Shown here piece by piece: positions 54,035 to 62,621 of a stretch of 64,000 nt of DNA. Source of the stretch: Cellulomonas phragmiteti (GTDB lineage Bacteria > Actinomycetota > Actinomycetes > Actinomycetales > Cellulomonadaceae); NCBI RefSeq assembly GCF_016862775.1, contig NZ_BONP01000001.1, forward strand, positions 62,001-126,000, written 5' to 3'. Every line of letters begins with the position of its first letter. The stretch's first letter is position 1. Both the position numbers and the translations under genes were made by a program. Below the pieces are notes generated by a model. It made no database searches. It was given only the letters and a program-made list of their open reading frames with translations, and had not been told where the DNA came from.

Positions 54035-55353
54035 CGTGCCTCCTCGCGGGTCGTGCCGGTCGCAGTGGTGAGCGCCTGGTCGAGGTCCCACAGGATGTCC
54101 ACGGCGTCCTCGATGCCGACGCTGAGGCGCACCAGGTCCTCGGGGACGCCGGCAGCCTGCAGCTGCTCGGCCGAGAGCTGCTGGTGCGTCGTCGAGGCGG
54201 GGTGGATGACCAGCGTGCGGGCGTCCCCGACGTTGGCGAGGTGGCTCGCGAGCTGCAGGGCCTCGATGAAGCGGCGGCCGATCTCCCGGCCGGTCAGCCC
54301 CGGCGCGTCGGCGAGCCGGAACGCGAACACCGACCCCGGACCCAGCGGCAGGTACCGCTGCGCGCGCTCGTGGTGCGGGTGCGACTCCAGGCCCGCCCAG
54401 AGCACCGAGGCGATGCGGGGGTCGGACTCGAGCCACGTCGCGACCTCGCGCGCGTTCGCCAGGTGCGCGTCGAGCCGCTGGGGGAGCGTCTCGACGCCCT
54501 GCAGCAGCTGGAACGCCGACATCGGGGACAGCGCGGGCCCGATGTCGCGCAGCTGCTCGGAGCGCAGCTTGGTGAGGAACCCGTACTCGCCGAAGTTCTC
54601 CCACCAGCGCACCCCGCCGTACGACGCGACCGGCTCGGTCATCGTCGGGAAGCGGCCGTTGCCCCAGTCGAACCGGCCGGACTCGACGACCACGCCGCCG
54701 AGGGTCGTGCCGTGCCCGCCCAGGAACTTGGTCGCGGAGTGGATCACGATGTCCGCGCCGTGCTCGATGGGCCGCACCAGGTACGGCGTCGAGAGGGTGG
54801 AGTCGACGACGAGCGGCACGCCGGCGGCGTGCGCGACCTCGGCCAGCCCGGCCAGGTCGGCGATCTCGCCCGACGGGTTCGCGATCACCTCGGTGTAGAC
54901 GGCCTTGGTCTCGGGGCGGATCGCCGCCGCGTAGTCGGCGGGGTCGGTCCCGGGCACGAACGTCGTCTCGACGCCGAAGCGCCGCAGCGTGACGTCGAGC
55001 TGCGTGACCGTGCCGCCGTACAGCTGCGCCGAGGCCACCAGGTGGTCGCCCGCGCCGGCCAGCGCGGCGAACACGAGGAACTCCGCGCTCATGCCCGACG
55101 CCGTGGCGACCGCGCCGATGCCGCCCTCGAGGGACGCGAGACGCTCCTCGAACGCAGCGACCGTCGGGTTGCCGATGCGCGAGTAGATGTTGCCGTACTT
55201 CTGCAGCGCGAAGAGGTTGGCGGCGTCGGCGGTGTCGTCGAAGACGAACGACGTCGTCTGGTAGATCGGCACGGCACGTGCGCCCGTGGTGGCGTCGGGG
55301 ATGCCACCGGCGTGCAGCGCACGGGTGCGGAAGCCGAAGCGGTGCTCGCTCAC
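54031..55353 (-). CDS. metY: O-acetylhomoserine sulfhydrylase (aminocarboxypropyltransferase)
   Basis: A 440-residue PLP enzyme that makes homocysteine and acetate from O-acetylhomoserine and sulfide, the direct sulfhydrylation route to methionine. The start [51 protein letters not shown], the PLP lysine in [16 protein letters not shown] and the overall length of about 440 identify MetY rather than the shorter MetB. The GTG at 55353 follows an AGGAG site. It lies 46 bases after acs and before the CoA-binding gene. Confidence 0.95.
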   Translation of the reverse strand: MSEHRFGFRTRALHAGGIPDATTGARAVPIYQTTSFVFDDTADAANLFALQKYGNIYSRIGNPTVAAFEERLASLEGGIGAVATASGMSAEFLVFAALAGAGDHLVASAQLYGGTVTQLDVTLRRFGVETTFVPGTDPADYAAAIRPETKAVYTEVIANPSGEIADLAGLAEVAHAAGVPLVVDSTLSTPYLVRPIEHGADIVIHSATKFLGGHGTTLGGVVVESGRFDWGNGRFPTMTEPVASYGGVRWWENFGEYGFLTKLRSEQLRDIGPALSPMSAFQLLQGVETLPQRLDAHLANAREVATWLESDPRIASVLWAGLESHPHHERAQRYLPLGPGSVFAFRLADAPGLTGREIGRRFIEALQLASHLANVGDARTLVIHPASTTHQQLSAEQLQAAGVPEDLVRLSVGIEDAVDILWDLDQALTTATGTTREEAR

Positions 55354-55399
55354 GGTGCTCCTGTCGGGGACTCGGTCGGTCGGGGGAGGGGTGTGACGG

Positions 55400-57442
55400 T
55401 CAGGAGGTCGGCCGCGGCAGGCCCGCGGCGACCAGGACGCCCACCTGCTCGACCGCCCACGGGTTCTGCAGGGACGTCGTGTCACCGAGCGTGGTGCCCT
55501 CGACGAGCTGCGCGAGCAGCCTGCGCATGATCTTGCCCGACCGCGTCTTGGGGACCTCGGGGACGACCAGCACGTGGCGCGGGCGGGCGACGGGGCCGAT
55601 CTCGCGGGTGACGTGCGCGCGCAGCTCGTCGCGCAGGGCGTGGGTCGCGGCCAGCCACGCCTCGACGTCCTCGACAGGTCCGGGTGCGGTGCTCGGCACG
55701 ACGAACGCCGCGATGGCCTGCCCGGTCACCGGGTCGGCGACCCCCGCGACACCGGCCTCGCCGACCGCGGGGTGCGCGACGAGCGCCGACTCGACCTCGA
55801 TGGTCGACAGCCGGTGCCCGGACACGTTGATGACGTCGTCGATGCGCCCGAGCAGCCAGATGTCCCGGTCCTCGTCGTACGACGCACCGTCGCCGGCGAG
55901 GAAGTACCCCCCGGCCGGGCCGTGCCCGGCGAACCGGCGCCAGTACGCGTCGAGGTACCGCTGGGGGTCACGCCACACCGTGCGCGCCATGCCCGGCCAC
56001 GGGCGCTCGACGACGAGGAACCCGCCCTGGCCGGGCTGCACCTCGACCCCGTCGTCGCCGACGACCTTCGCGGCGATCCCGGGCAGCGGACGAGTCGCCG
56101 AGCCGGGCTTGAGGGTCGTGACGCCGGGGACGGGTGCGATCATCGCCGCCCCGGTCTCGGACTGCCACCACGTGTCCACGACGGGTACCTCGTCGCGCCC
56201 GAACGTGCGGCGGAACCACACCCACGCCTCGGGGTTGATGGCCTCGCCGACCGTGCCCAGCAGCCGGATGCTCGACAGGTCGTGCCCGCCGGGCAGCGCG
56301 TCGCCGAACCAGGTCATGAACGTCCGGATGAGCGTGGGCGCCGTGTAGTACGTCGTGACGCCGTAGCGCTCGATGACCTCGAGGTGGCGCTCGCGGTGCG
56401 GGGTGTCCGGCGTGCCCTCGTAGATGACCTGCGTGAGGCCGTTGGCGAGCGGCCCGTAGATCTCGTAGGTGTGGGCCGTGACCCACGCCAGGTCGGCGGT
56501 GCACCAGTGGACGTCGTCGTCCTTGACGTCGAACACGGCCCAGTGCGACCACGCGGCGTGCGTGAGGTACCCGCCGGAGGTGTGGACCAGGCCCTTGGGC
56601 TTGCCCGTGGTGCCGGAGGTGTAGATGACGAACAGCGGGTGCTCGGCGTCGAACGCCTGCGCCTCGTGCACGTCGGGCTGGGTGTCGACCACGTCGTGCC
56701 ACCAGACGTCCCGCCCGGGCGTCCACGCGACGTCCTGGCCGGTGCGGCGCACGACGAGGACGTGCTCGACGTGCTCGAGCCCGGCGACCGCCTCGTCCGC
56801 CGCGGACTTGACCTCGACGGCCTGCCCGCGGCGGAACTGCCCGTCGCTGGTGACCAGCACCTTCGCCTCGGTGTCCTGCACACGGAACCGGACGGCCTCG
56901 GCCGAGAACCCGCCGAACACCAGCGAGTGCACGGCACCGATGCGGGCGATCGCGAGCGTCACGACGACGGTCTCGGCGATCACCGGCAGGTACACCACGA
57001 CGCGGTCGCCGGGGCCCACCCCGAGCGCGGTGAGCGCGTGCGCGGCCTGCGCGACCTCGCGCTGCAGCTGGGCGTAGGTGATCGAGCGGCGGTCCCCGCG
57101 CTCGCCCTCGACGTGCAGCGCGACCTTGTCGCCGCGGCCGGCCGCGACGTGCCGGTCGACGCAGTTCACGGCCACGTTGAGCCGCCCGCCGACGAACCAC
57201 TGCGCCGCGGGGACGGTGAGCTCGTCCGGCTCGCCGTCGGCGACGGGCGCCGGCGGGGACCACGTGTGCGCGGTGTGCCACGGCGTGTCCCACTCCAGGC
57301 GCCGCGCGGCCTCCTCCCAGAACGCGACGGGGTCGGCGGCGGCCCGCGCCCAGTCCTGCGGGCGGACGTTGGACGTCGCCGCGAGGTCGGCCGGTGCCGG
57401 GTAGGTGCGGGTCTCGGACTGCAGGGTGTCGAGCGTGGTCAT
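55400..57442 (-). CDS. acs: Acetyl-CoA synthetase
   Basis: A 680-residue AMP-forming ligase that makes acetyl-CoA from acetate, ATP and CoA. Motifs include VIYTSGTTGKPKGLVHTSGG (phosphate loop), DTWWQSETGAAMIAP, LLGRIDDVINVSGHRLST and the C-terminal PKTRSGKIMRRLL, whose Lys is the site of regulatory acetylation in the family. The ATG at 57442 overlaps the stop of the ABC permease gene (ATGA), and metY follows in 46 bases. This tight link to sulfur genes is unusual and may mean recycling of acetate made by MetY. Confidence 0.96.
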   Translation of the reverse strand: MTTLDTLQSETRTYPAPADLAATSNVRPQDWARAAADPVAFWEEAARRLEWDTPWHTAHTWSPPAPVADGEPDELTVPAAQWFVGGRLNVAVNCVDRHVAAGRGDKVALHVEGERGDRRSITYAQLQREVAQAAHALTALGVGPGDRVVVYLPVIAETVVVTLAIARIGAVHSLVFGGFSAEAVRFRVQDTEAKVLVTSDGQFRRGQAVEVKSAADEAVAGLEHVEHVLVVRRTGQDVAWTPGRDVWWHDVVDTQPDVHEAQAFDAEHPLFVIYTSGTTGKPKGLVHTSGGYLTHAAWSHWAVFDVKDDDVHWCTADLAWVTAHTYEIYGPLANGLTQVIYEGTPDTPHRERHLEVIERYGVTTYYTAPTLIRTFMTWFGDALPGGHDLSSIRLLGTVGEAINPEAWVWFRRTFGRDEVPVVDTWWQSETGAAMIAPVPGVTTLKPGSATRPLPGIAAKVVGDDGVEVQPGQGGFLVVERPWPGMARTVWRDPQRYLDAYWRRFAGHGPAGGYFLAGDGASYDEDRDIWLLGRIDDVINVSGHRLSTIEVESALVAHPAVGEAGVAGVADPVTGQAIAAFVVPSTAPGPVEDVEAWLAATHALRDELRAHVTREIGPVARPRHVLVVPEVPKTRSGKIMRRLLAQLVEGTTLGDTTSLQNPWAVEQVGVLVAAGLPRPTS

Positions 57443-58311
57443 GCGAACCTCCGCAGCAGCTGCTTCTCGGCCAGGGCGACGACCGAGTCGGTGAGCTTGG
57501 CGATGAGCGCGAGCAGCACGATCGCCAGCAGGATGCGGTCGACCCGGCCGTTGTTCTGCGAGTCGGTGAGCAGGAACCCCAGACCCATCGACGACGCGAT
57601 GAGCTCGGCGGCCACGAGGAAGAGCCACGCCTGCGCGAGCCCCAGCCGCAGGCCCGACATGACGGTGGGCAGCACGGCCGGCAGCTGCACGGACTGGAAC
57701 AGCCGCGCGCCGCGCAGGCCGAAGGCGCGCCCCGCCTCGACCAGGTGCGGGTCGACGTGCCGCAGCGCGGCGGCGACCGTCGTGTAGACGGGGAAGAACG
57801 CGCCGATCGCGACGAGCGTGATCTTGGAGTCCTCGCCGATCTTCATCCACAGGATGAGCAGCGGCACCCAGGCGAGCGACGGCACGGCGCGCACGGCGGC
57901 GAGCGTGGGGGCCAGCAGGACGTCGCCGGCGCGCGACAGGCCGACCACGGCGGCGACCACGAGGGCGATCGCCGCACCGGTCGCGAACCCGAGCAGGACC
58001 CGCTGCACCGAGATCGCGATGTACGGGACCAGCACGCCGCGCTGCTGCAGGTCGACGCCGGCCTCCCAGACGGAGGCCGGGGTGGGCAGCTGGTACGGCG
58101 GCACCAGGCCGCCGGTCGTGACGAGGTGCCAGGCGCCGAGCAGCAGCAGCGGCAGCAGCGCACCGCCGATCACGCGCGTGCTGCGGCGTGCCCAGAACGA
58201 CGACGACGGGGGCCGGGCCGGGCCGGCGTCGTGCGGGTTCAGCGCACGCAGCGGGCGGCCGTCGGCGTCGGTCACGGGACCGGTGCCGGGGGTGCCGAGG
58301 ACGTCGGCCAT
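57439..58311 (-). CDS. ssuC: ABC permease, sulfonate/nitrate/taurine type
   Basis: A 290-residue inner-membrane permease with about six helices and the EAA-type loop HLVEAGRAFGLRGARLFQSVQLPA, typical of SsuC/TauC. Other landmarks are AVRAVPSLAWVPLLILWMKIG and QAWLFLVAAELIASSMGLGFLL. It imports a sulfonate with the ATPase and binding protein encoded upstream. A GGAGA site precedes ATG 58311. The gene is translationally coupled to acs. The sulfonate assignment, rather than nitrate, rests on the Cys leader peptide and on metY. Confidence 0.88.
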   Translation of the reverse strand: MADVLGTPGTGPVTDADGRPLRALNPHDAGPARPPSSSFWARRSTRVIGGALLPLLLLGAWHLVTTGGLVPPYQLPTPASVWEAGVDLQQRGVLVPYIAISVQRVLLGFATGAAIALVVAAVVGLSRAGDVLLAPTLAAVRAVPSLAWVPLLILWMKIGEDSKITLVAIGAFFPVYTTVAAALRHVDPHLVEAGRAFGLRGARLFQSVQLPAVLPTVMSGLRLGLAQAWLFLVAAELIASSMGLGFLLTDSQNNGRVDRILLAIVLLALIAKLTDSVVALAEKQLLRRFA

Positions 58312-58384
58312 GGCGGTCTCTCCTGGGGGCGGGGGAGGGGGGCGGGTCGGTGCCCCGCCACGGGGGCGGCGGGGCACCGGGTGA

Positions 58385-59434
58385 TCAGTCCGCGACGTTC
58401 GCGGCGTCGGCCTGCTCGGCGAACGTCGGCTCGAACAGCTCGGCCAGCGCCTTGTCGATCGCCGCCTGGTCCGTCACGTCACCGGACTCGACGAAGATCG
58501 GGCCGACGACCTCGAGGACCTCGCGCTGCGCGTCGCCGGGGACCGGGTCGACGCCGAGGTTGGTGCGCTCGACGATGACCTTCTCCGCCACGGCGGCGTC
58601 GATGCCGGCGACCTCGGCGAGGATCGCGACGACCTCCTCGGGGTTCTCCTGCGCCCACGCGCGTGCCTTCTCGTACGCGTCGACGACGACCTGCGCCAGG
58701 TCGGGGCTCTGCTCGAGGAAGTCCTCGGTGGCGTTGAGGAACCCGTACGTGTTGAAGTCGATGTTGCGGTAGACCAGCTCGAGGCCGGACTCGGCCTCGC
58801 CCGCGGCCATGATCGGGTCGAGACCCGACCACGCGGCCACCGACCCCTGCTCGAGGGCCGTGCGGCCGTCGGCGTGCTGCAGGTTCTGGACCTCGACGTC
58901 CGTGAGCGGGACGCCGGCCTCCTCGAGCGACTGCAGGAGGAAGAAGTACGGGTCGGTGCCCTTGGTCGCGGCGACGGACTTCCCGGCGAGGTCGGCCACC
59001 GAGGTGATGTCCGACCCGGAGGGCACGACGATCGCGGCCCACTCGGGCTGGGAGTAGATGCCGATCGTGCGGATCGGGGACCCGTTGGCACGGGCGAGCA
59101 GCGCGGCGGAGCCCGCCGTGGAGCCCACGTCGATCGCGCCGGCGCGCAGCGCCTCGTTGGCCTTGTTGGAGCCCGCCGACTGCACCCAGGTGACGGCGAC
59201 GTCGTCGCCGAGGGTCTCCTCGAGCCACCCCTGGTCCTTGATGACCAGGCTCAGCGGGTTGTAGGTCGCGAAGTCGAGCTCGAGGGTGTCGGCGCTCCAC
59301 GTGACCTCGCCGTCGGCGGCGGCCGAGGGGTCGGCCGCGGCGGGCGGGGCGTCCTCACCGGCGGCGCAGCCGGTCAGCGCCAGGGCGGTCACGAGGGCCA
59401 GCGCGGTGGCGGACACGGCGGTGCGGATCGTCAT
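58385..59434 (-). CDS. ssuA: ABC substrate-binding lipoprotein, aliphatic sulfonate type
   Basis: A 349-residue lipoprotein (lipobox LTGC, Cys23) of the SsuA/TauA fold: TYNPLSLVIKDQGWLEETLG, TWVQSAGSNKANEALRAGAIDVGSTAG and SVAATKGTDPYFFLLQSLEEAG. It captures the substrate outside the membrane for the SsuB-SsuC importer. Position between ssuB and ssuC supports the role. The exact ligand (alkanesulfonate, taurine or another) is not decided by the sequence. Confidence 0.88.
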   Translation of the reverse strand: MTIRTAVSATALALVTALALTGCAAGEDAPPAAADPSAAADGEVTWSADTLELDFATYNPLSLVIKDQGWLEETLGDDVAVTWVQSAGSNKANEALRAGAIDVGSTAGSAALLARANGSPIRTIGIYSQPEWAAIVVPSGSDITSVADLAGKSVAATKGTDPYFFLLQSLEEAGVPLTDVEVQNLQHADGRTALEQGSVAAWSGLDPIMAAGEAESGLELVYRNIDFNTYGFLNATEDFLEQSPDLAQVVVDAYEKARAWAQENPEEVVAILAEVAGIDAAVAEKVIVERTNLGVDPVPGDAQREVLEVVGPIFVESGDVTDQAAIDKALAELFEPTFAEQADAANVAD

Positions 59435-59513
59435 CGTCGGTTCTCATCTCAGGGGAACGGGGCCTGCGGCCCGGGGTGGGTGCGGGCGCGGGTGTGCGCC
59501 GGGGAGGGGGTGG

Positions 59514-60350
59514 TCAGATGGAGTGGTGCAGGTCCGGGTCGAGCGCCGGGACGTGGTGCGTCGCGACCCCGAGCCCCTCGAGCAGCTCGGCGCGCAGCTC
59601 CGCGAGCTGGTGGTCGGCGCGGTCGCGCGGCCGTGCACCGGGGACGTCGATGACGCGGGCGACGGTCGGTGTGCCCTCCGGGCAGCGCGCGAGGTTGCGC
59701 AGCAGCAGGACGCGGTCGGCGAGGTACAGCGCCTCCTCGACGTCGTGCGTCACGAGCAGCACGGTCGTCGGCTCGGCCGCGTGCACGTCGAGCAGCAGGT
59801 CCTGCATGCGCAGCCGGGTGAGTGCGTCGAGCGCGCCGAACGGCTCGTCGAGCAGGAGCACGCCGGGGTTGCGGGCCAGGGCCCGGGCCAGGGAGGCGCG
59901 CTGCGCCATGCCGCCCGACACCTGGCGGGGGCGCAGGCCCGCGGACTCCTCGAGGCCGACGAGGTGCAGGAGCTCGGCGACGCGGTCGCGTCCCGCCTGG
60001 CGGTCCGTGCCGCGGGGCAGGCCGAGGGCGACGTTGGCGGTCAGGGTGCGCCACGGCAGCAGCCGCGGCTCCTGGAAGGCGACGGCGGTGCGGCGGTCGA
60101 CGCCGGTCACCGGGGTGCCGTCGAGCAGGATGCGTCCCGCGTCGGGGGTGTCCAAGCCGCTGACCTGCCGCAGCAGGGTCGACTTGCCGCAGCCGGACGG
60201 GCCGACGAGCGCGACGATCTCCCCGGCGCGCAGCTCGAGGTCGACGCCGTGCAGCACCGTGCGGGGACCGGTGGGGGTCGCGAAGGTGCGTCGCACGGCG
60301 TCGAGGGTGACCGTGTGGGCGCGGCGGTCGAGCGTGGTGCTCTGGGTCAT
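59514..60350 (-). CDS. ssuB: ABC ATPase, sulfonate/nitrate type
   Basis: A 278-residue ATPase with Walker A GPSGCGKSTLLR, Q-loop AVAFQEPRLLPWRTLTANV (the LLPW motif is typical of SsuB/TauB/NrtD), signature VSGGMAQRASLARAL, Walker B VLLLDEPFGALDALTR and H-loop VTHDVEEALYLADRV. It is the first structural gene after the Cys-rich leader peptide. The ATG at 60350 lies 99 bases after the leader stop codon. Confidence 0.92.
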   Translation of the reverse strand: MTQSTTLDRRAHTVTLDAVRRTFATPTGPRTVLHGVDLELRAGEIVALVGPSGCGKSTLLRQVSGLDTPDAGRILLDGTPVTGVDRRTAVAFQEPRLLPWRTLTANVALGLPRGTDRQAGRDRVAELLHLVGLEESAGLRPRQVSGGMAQRASLARALARNPGVLLLDEPFGALDALTRLRMQDLLLDVHAAEPTTVLLVTHDVEEALYLADRVLLLRNLARCPEGTPTVARVIDVPGARPRDRADHQLAELRAELLEGLGVATHHVPALDPDLHHSI

Positions 60351-60421
60351 GGGGACGTCCGGGGGGTCAGGCGTGGGCGTCCGGCGTGCCGGGCGGGCCA
60401 CGGGGGCGGGCACCGGCGGGG

Positions 60422-60437
60422 CGACCCGGGAGGGTCG
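60422..60437 (-). promoter_or_regulatory. Hairpin between leader peptide and ssuB
   Basis: On the transcript, CGACCC and GGGTCG form a 6-bp stem with a 4-nt loop 12 bases after the leader stop. It could be part of an attenuator; the rest of the 99-base gap is GC-rich and could form rival structures that I cannot rank by eye. Confidence 0.35.
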
Positions 60438-60449
60438 GCGTGCTGAGGG

Positions 60450-60542
60450 TCAGCGAGGGCCGGTGCAGGGCTGCATCAAGCAGCACGGGCAACAGCGGCA
60501 CATGGGGGAGGGGACGCGGACAGCGCGGCGGGCGACGGGCAT
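60450..60542 (-). CDS. Cys-rich leader peptide of the sulfonate operon
   Basis: A 30-residue reading frame that starts with ATG at 60542 behind a perfect AGGAGG (60549-60554) at six bases. The peptide has six cysteines in 12 residues (segment MCRCCPCCLMQPC) at positions 15, 17, 18, 20, 21 and 26. Short Cys-rich leader peptides in front of sulfur-assimilation genes are known in actinobacteria, where ribosomes that stall on Cys codons when cysteine is scarce change expression of the operon. Position and composition fit that role for ssuB-ssuA-ssuC. Confidence 0.85.
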   Translation of the reverse strand: MPVARRAVRVPSPMCRCCPCCLMQPCTGPR

Positions 60543-60580
60543 CGCGGGCCTCCTGTCGTGTCGTCGCGATCGGCCGTCCA

Positions 60581-60595
60581 TCTCACTTCGTGAGA
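60581..60595. repeat. Inverted repeat upstream of the Cys leader
   Basis: TCTCAC and GTGAGA form a perfect 6-bp inverted repeat with a 3-nt centre. It lies between the predicted promoter and the leader ribosome site, so it could be an operator or a short RNA hairpin. Confidence 0.5.
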
Positions 60596-60618
60596 CTCGG
60601 TGACCACGTTTCAGACAG

Positions 60619-60648
60619 ACTGTAGCGGCACGCCGCGCGTCGCGGCAA
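60619..60648 (-). promoter_or_regulatory. Promoter of the sulfur operon
   Basis: On the minus strand a -35 TTGCCG (60643-60648) and a -10 TACAGT (60619-60624) are separated by 18 bases. Transcription would start near 60612, giving about 70 bases of leader before the Cys-rich peptide. The promoter lies directly after the acyltransferase stop. Confidence 0.6.
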
Positions 60649-60654
60649 CGCCGG

Positions 60655-62556
60655 TCAGCCCGCGGGCTGGATCTGCTGGGCGACCCAGTCCGCGTAGCCC
60701 TCGCGGCCGGCGCCCTCGCGCAGGTGGATCCCGTCGTCGTACAGCCAGTCGGGGTGCGCGTCCGCGAGCGACTTCCACCCGAGCAGCCGTGCGTGGGGGT
60801 ACTCGGGGACGACCCGCGCGAAGAGCTCGTTGTCGTACTGCTCCCAGGGGCGCGGCACGCGCACGTCGACGACGAAGACCCGGTGGCCGGAGGTGCCGGC
60901 CAGCAGCCGGCGCAGGTCGTCCTCGGCGACCGGCCCGTTGGTGCCGCCGTGCACCACGACCGTGTGCCCGAGCCCTCCGGCCGCCGCGGCCCCGAGGACC
61001 AGGTCGGCCATCTCGCCGAACTGCCGGGACACGACCGCGTCGACCGCGACCCCGCGCGCCGCGAGCTCGGCCGCCGCGCCGAGCATCACGGAGTCGCCGA
61101 ACGCCGACACCGTCCCGACCACCTCGACCGGGCTGGGCGCGGGCGTCGTCGGGCCCGGCGCCCGGTCCTGCTGCGGCACGGGCGCGGCTCCCGGGGCGGT
61201 GGTCCGCGACGCGGTCGGACCCGCCCCGGCGACGTCCGCCGGGCGCTCGGCGACCCCCGGAGCCCGTGCGACGCCCACGGCCAACGTGCCCACCACCGCC
61301 ACGACCGCCACCGCGGCCACCGCCGACCGCAGCGCGGTCCTCGGGCGGTCGGGTCCGGGCCTGCGCAGCCGGGCCACCACGCGGCGCAGGGCCCCGCGTC
61401 GCACCGGGCCCTCGACCCACCGGTACGACGCCTCGGCCAGCGCGAGCGTCACCCCCACCCGCACGAGGACCGACGCCCACCCCGGCAGCGCGAGGTCCTG
61501 GCCGGGGCGCGTCAGCATCAGCACCGGCCAGTGCCACAGGTAGATCCCGTACGACCGCTCGCCGAGCCAGCGCAGCGGCTGCCGTGCCAGCGCGCGCCCC
61601 AGCAGCCCCGCCGGGTCGGCCGCCGCGCCGACGAGCACCACCGCCAGCACGGCGAACGCCAGGAACCCGCCCCGGTACAGGCCGGCGTCGAACTCGTCGA
61701 CCAGCAGCACGCAGGCGACGACGCCCCCGAGCGCCGCGGCCCCCAGCACGTCGGTCACGCCGGCCTCGAAGCGACGCACGGGGTCCCCGCGCTCGACGAC
61801 CCATGACCCGGCGCGGCGCCACGTGCGCCACGGCTGCCAGACGGTCGCGGCCGCGACGCCGAGCAGCAGGCCCATGGCGTGGGTGTCGGTGCCGACGTAG
61901 GCGCGGGTGGCGTCGTACGGCACGGGCATGCCCCCGCGGGTCGCGACGACGCCCATCGCGACGGTCGAGGCGACCGCGAGCACCGCCGCGACCTGCCCCA
62001 GGCGCGCCCGACCGGCGCGCAGCGCCAGCACCGCGGCGAGCGGCACGACGAGGTAGAACTGCGCCTCGACCGCGAGCGTCCACAGGTGCTGCAGCAGCGG
62101 CGGGCGACCCGTGAGCTCGAAGTACGAGCGCTCCGCCGCGACCTGCCACCAGTTCGAGGTGTACGTGACGGCGGCGAGCAGGTCGCCGCGCACCGCCGGC
62201 AGCGCGTCCCGCACGACGAGCGCGGCGGCGGCGGCGGCCGCCAGCACGACGAGCAGCGCGGGCACCAGGCGTCGTACGCGCCGGGCGAGGAACCGCCGGG
62301 TGCGGAACCTCCCGGTCGACTCCACCTCGTCGAGCACGAGGGAGGCGACGAGGTAGCCGGACAGCACGAAGAAGACGTCGACGCCGAGGAACCCGCCCCG
62401 CGCCCAGGGTGCGCCCAGGTGGTAGAGCAGGACGGCGACGACGGCGAGCGCGCGCACCCCGTCCAGGCCGCGCAGGTGGGGCAGGGCGGCCGGGCGGTCC
62501 GTCGCCCCGGGTGCCTGGCGGACGGTCTGCACCGCCACCTGCTCGACGACTGCCAC
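60655..62556 (-). CDS. OafA/YrhL-type membrane acyltransferase with SGNH domain
   Basis: A 633-residue membrane protein that should move an acyl group to a surface sugar, for instance O-acetylation of a wall or exported polysaccharide. The N-terminal acyltransferase 3 domain has LRGLDGVRALAVVAVLLYH with the catalytic His, GVDVFFVLSGYL, LWTLAVEAQFYLVVPL and YGIYLWHWPVL, with about ten helices. After a linker (about 425-470) the C-terminal SGNH domain has FGDSVMLGAA, HGGTNGP and DDGIHL, the Ser, Asn and Asp-His parts of the triad. The start is GTG 62556 behind AGAGG. Confidence 0.93.
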   Translation of the reverse strand: MAVVEQVAVQTVRQAPGATDRPAALPHLRGLDGVRALAVVAVLLYHLGAPWARGGFLGVDVFFVLSGYLVASLVLDEVESTGRFRTRRFLARRVRRLVPALLVVLAAAAAAALVVRDALPAVRGDLLAAVTYTSNWWQVAAERSYFELTGRPPLLQHLWTLAVEAQFYLVVPLAAVLALRAGRARLGQVAAVLAVASTVAMGVVATRGGMPVPYDATRAYVGTDTHAMGLLLGVAAATVWQPWRTWRRAGSWVVERGDPVRRFEAGVTDVLGAAALGGVVACVLLVDEFDAGLYRGGFLAFAVLAVVLVGAAADPAGLLGRALARQPLRWLGERSYGIYLWHWPVLMLTRPGQDLALPGWASVLVRVGVTLALAEASYRWVEGPVRRGALRRVVARLRRPGPDRPRTALRSAVAAVAVVAVVGTLAVGVARAPGVAERPADVAGAGPTASRTTAPGAAPVPQQDRAPGPTTPAPSPVEVVGTVSAFGDSVMLGAAAELAARGVAVDAVVSRQFGEMADLVLGAAAAGGLGHTVVVHGGTNGPVAEDDLRRLLAGTSGHRVFVVDVRVPRPWEQYDNELFARVVPEYPHARLLGWKSLADAHPDWLYDDGIHLREGAGREGYADWVAQQIQPAG

Positions 62557-62621
62557 GGCGACCTCTCGCGACGTTCCGGGTCCTGCGCGACGCTGCCGGT
62601 CCGTGCGTCGCGCGGACCAGG

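Noticed and set aside
55354-55399. SAM-responsive riboswitch upstream of metY
   Set aside because: Only 46 bases separate acs and metY, too short for a known SAM riboswitch, and metY appears to be an internal operon gene.
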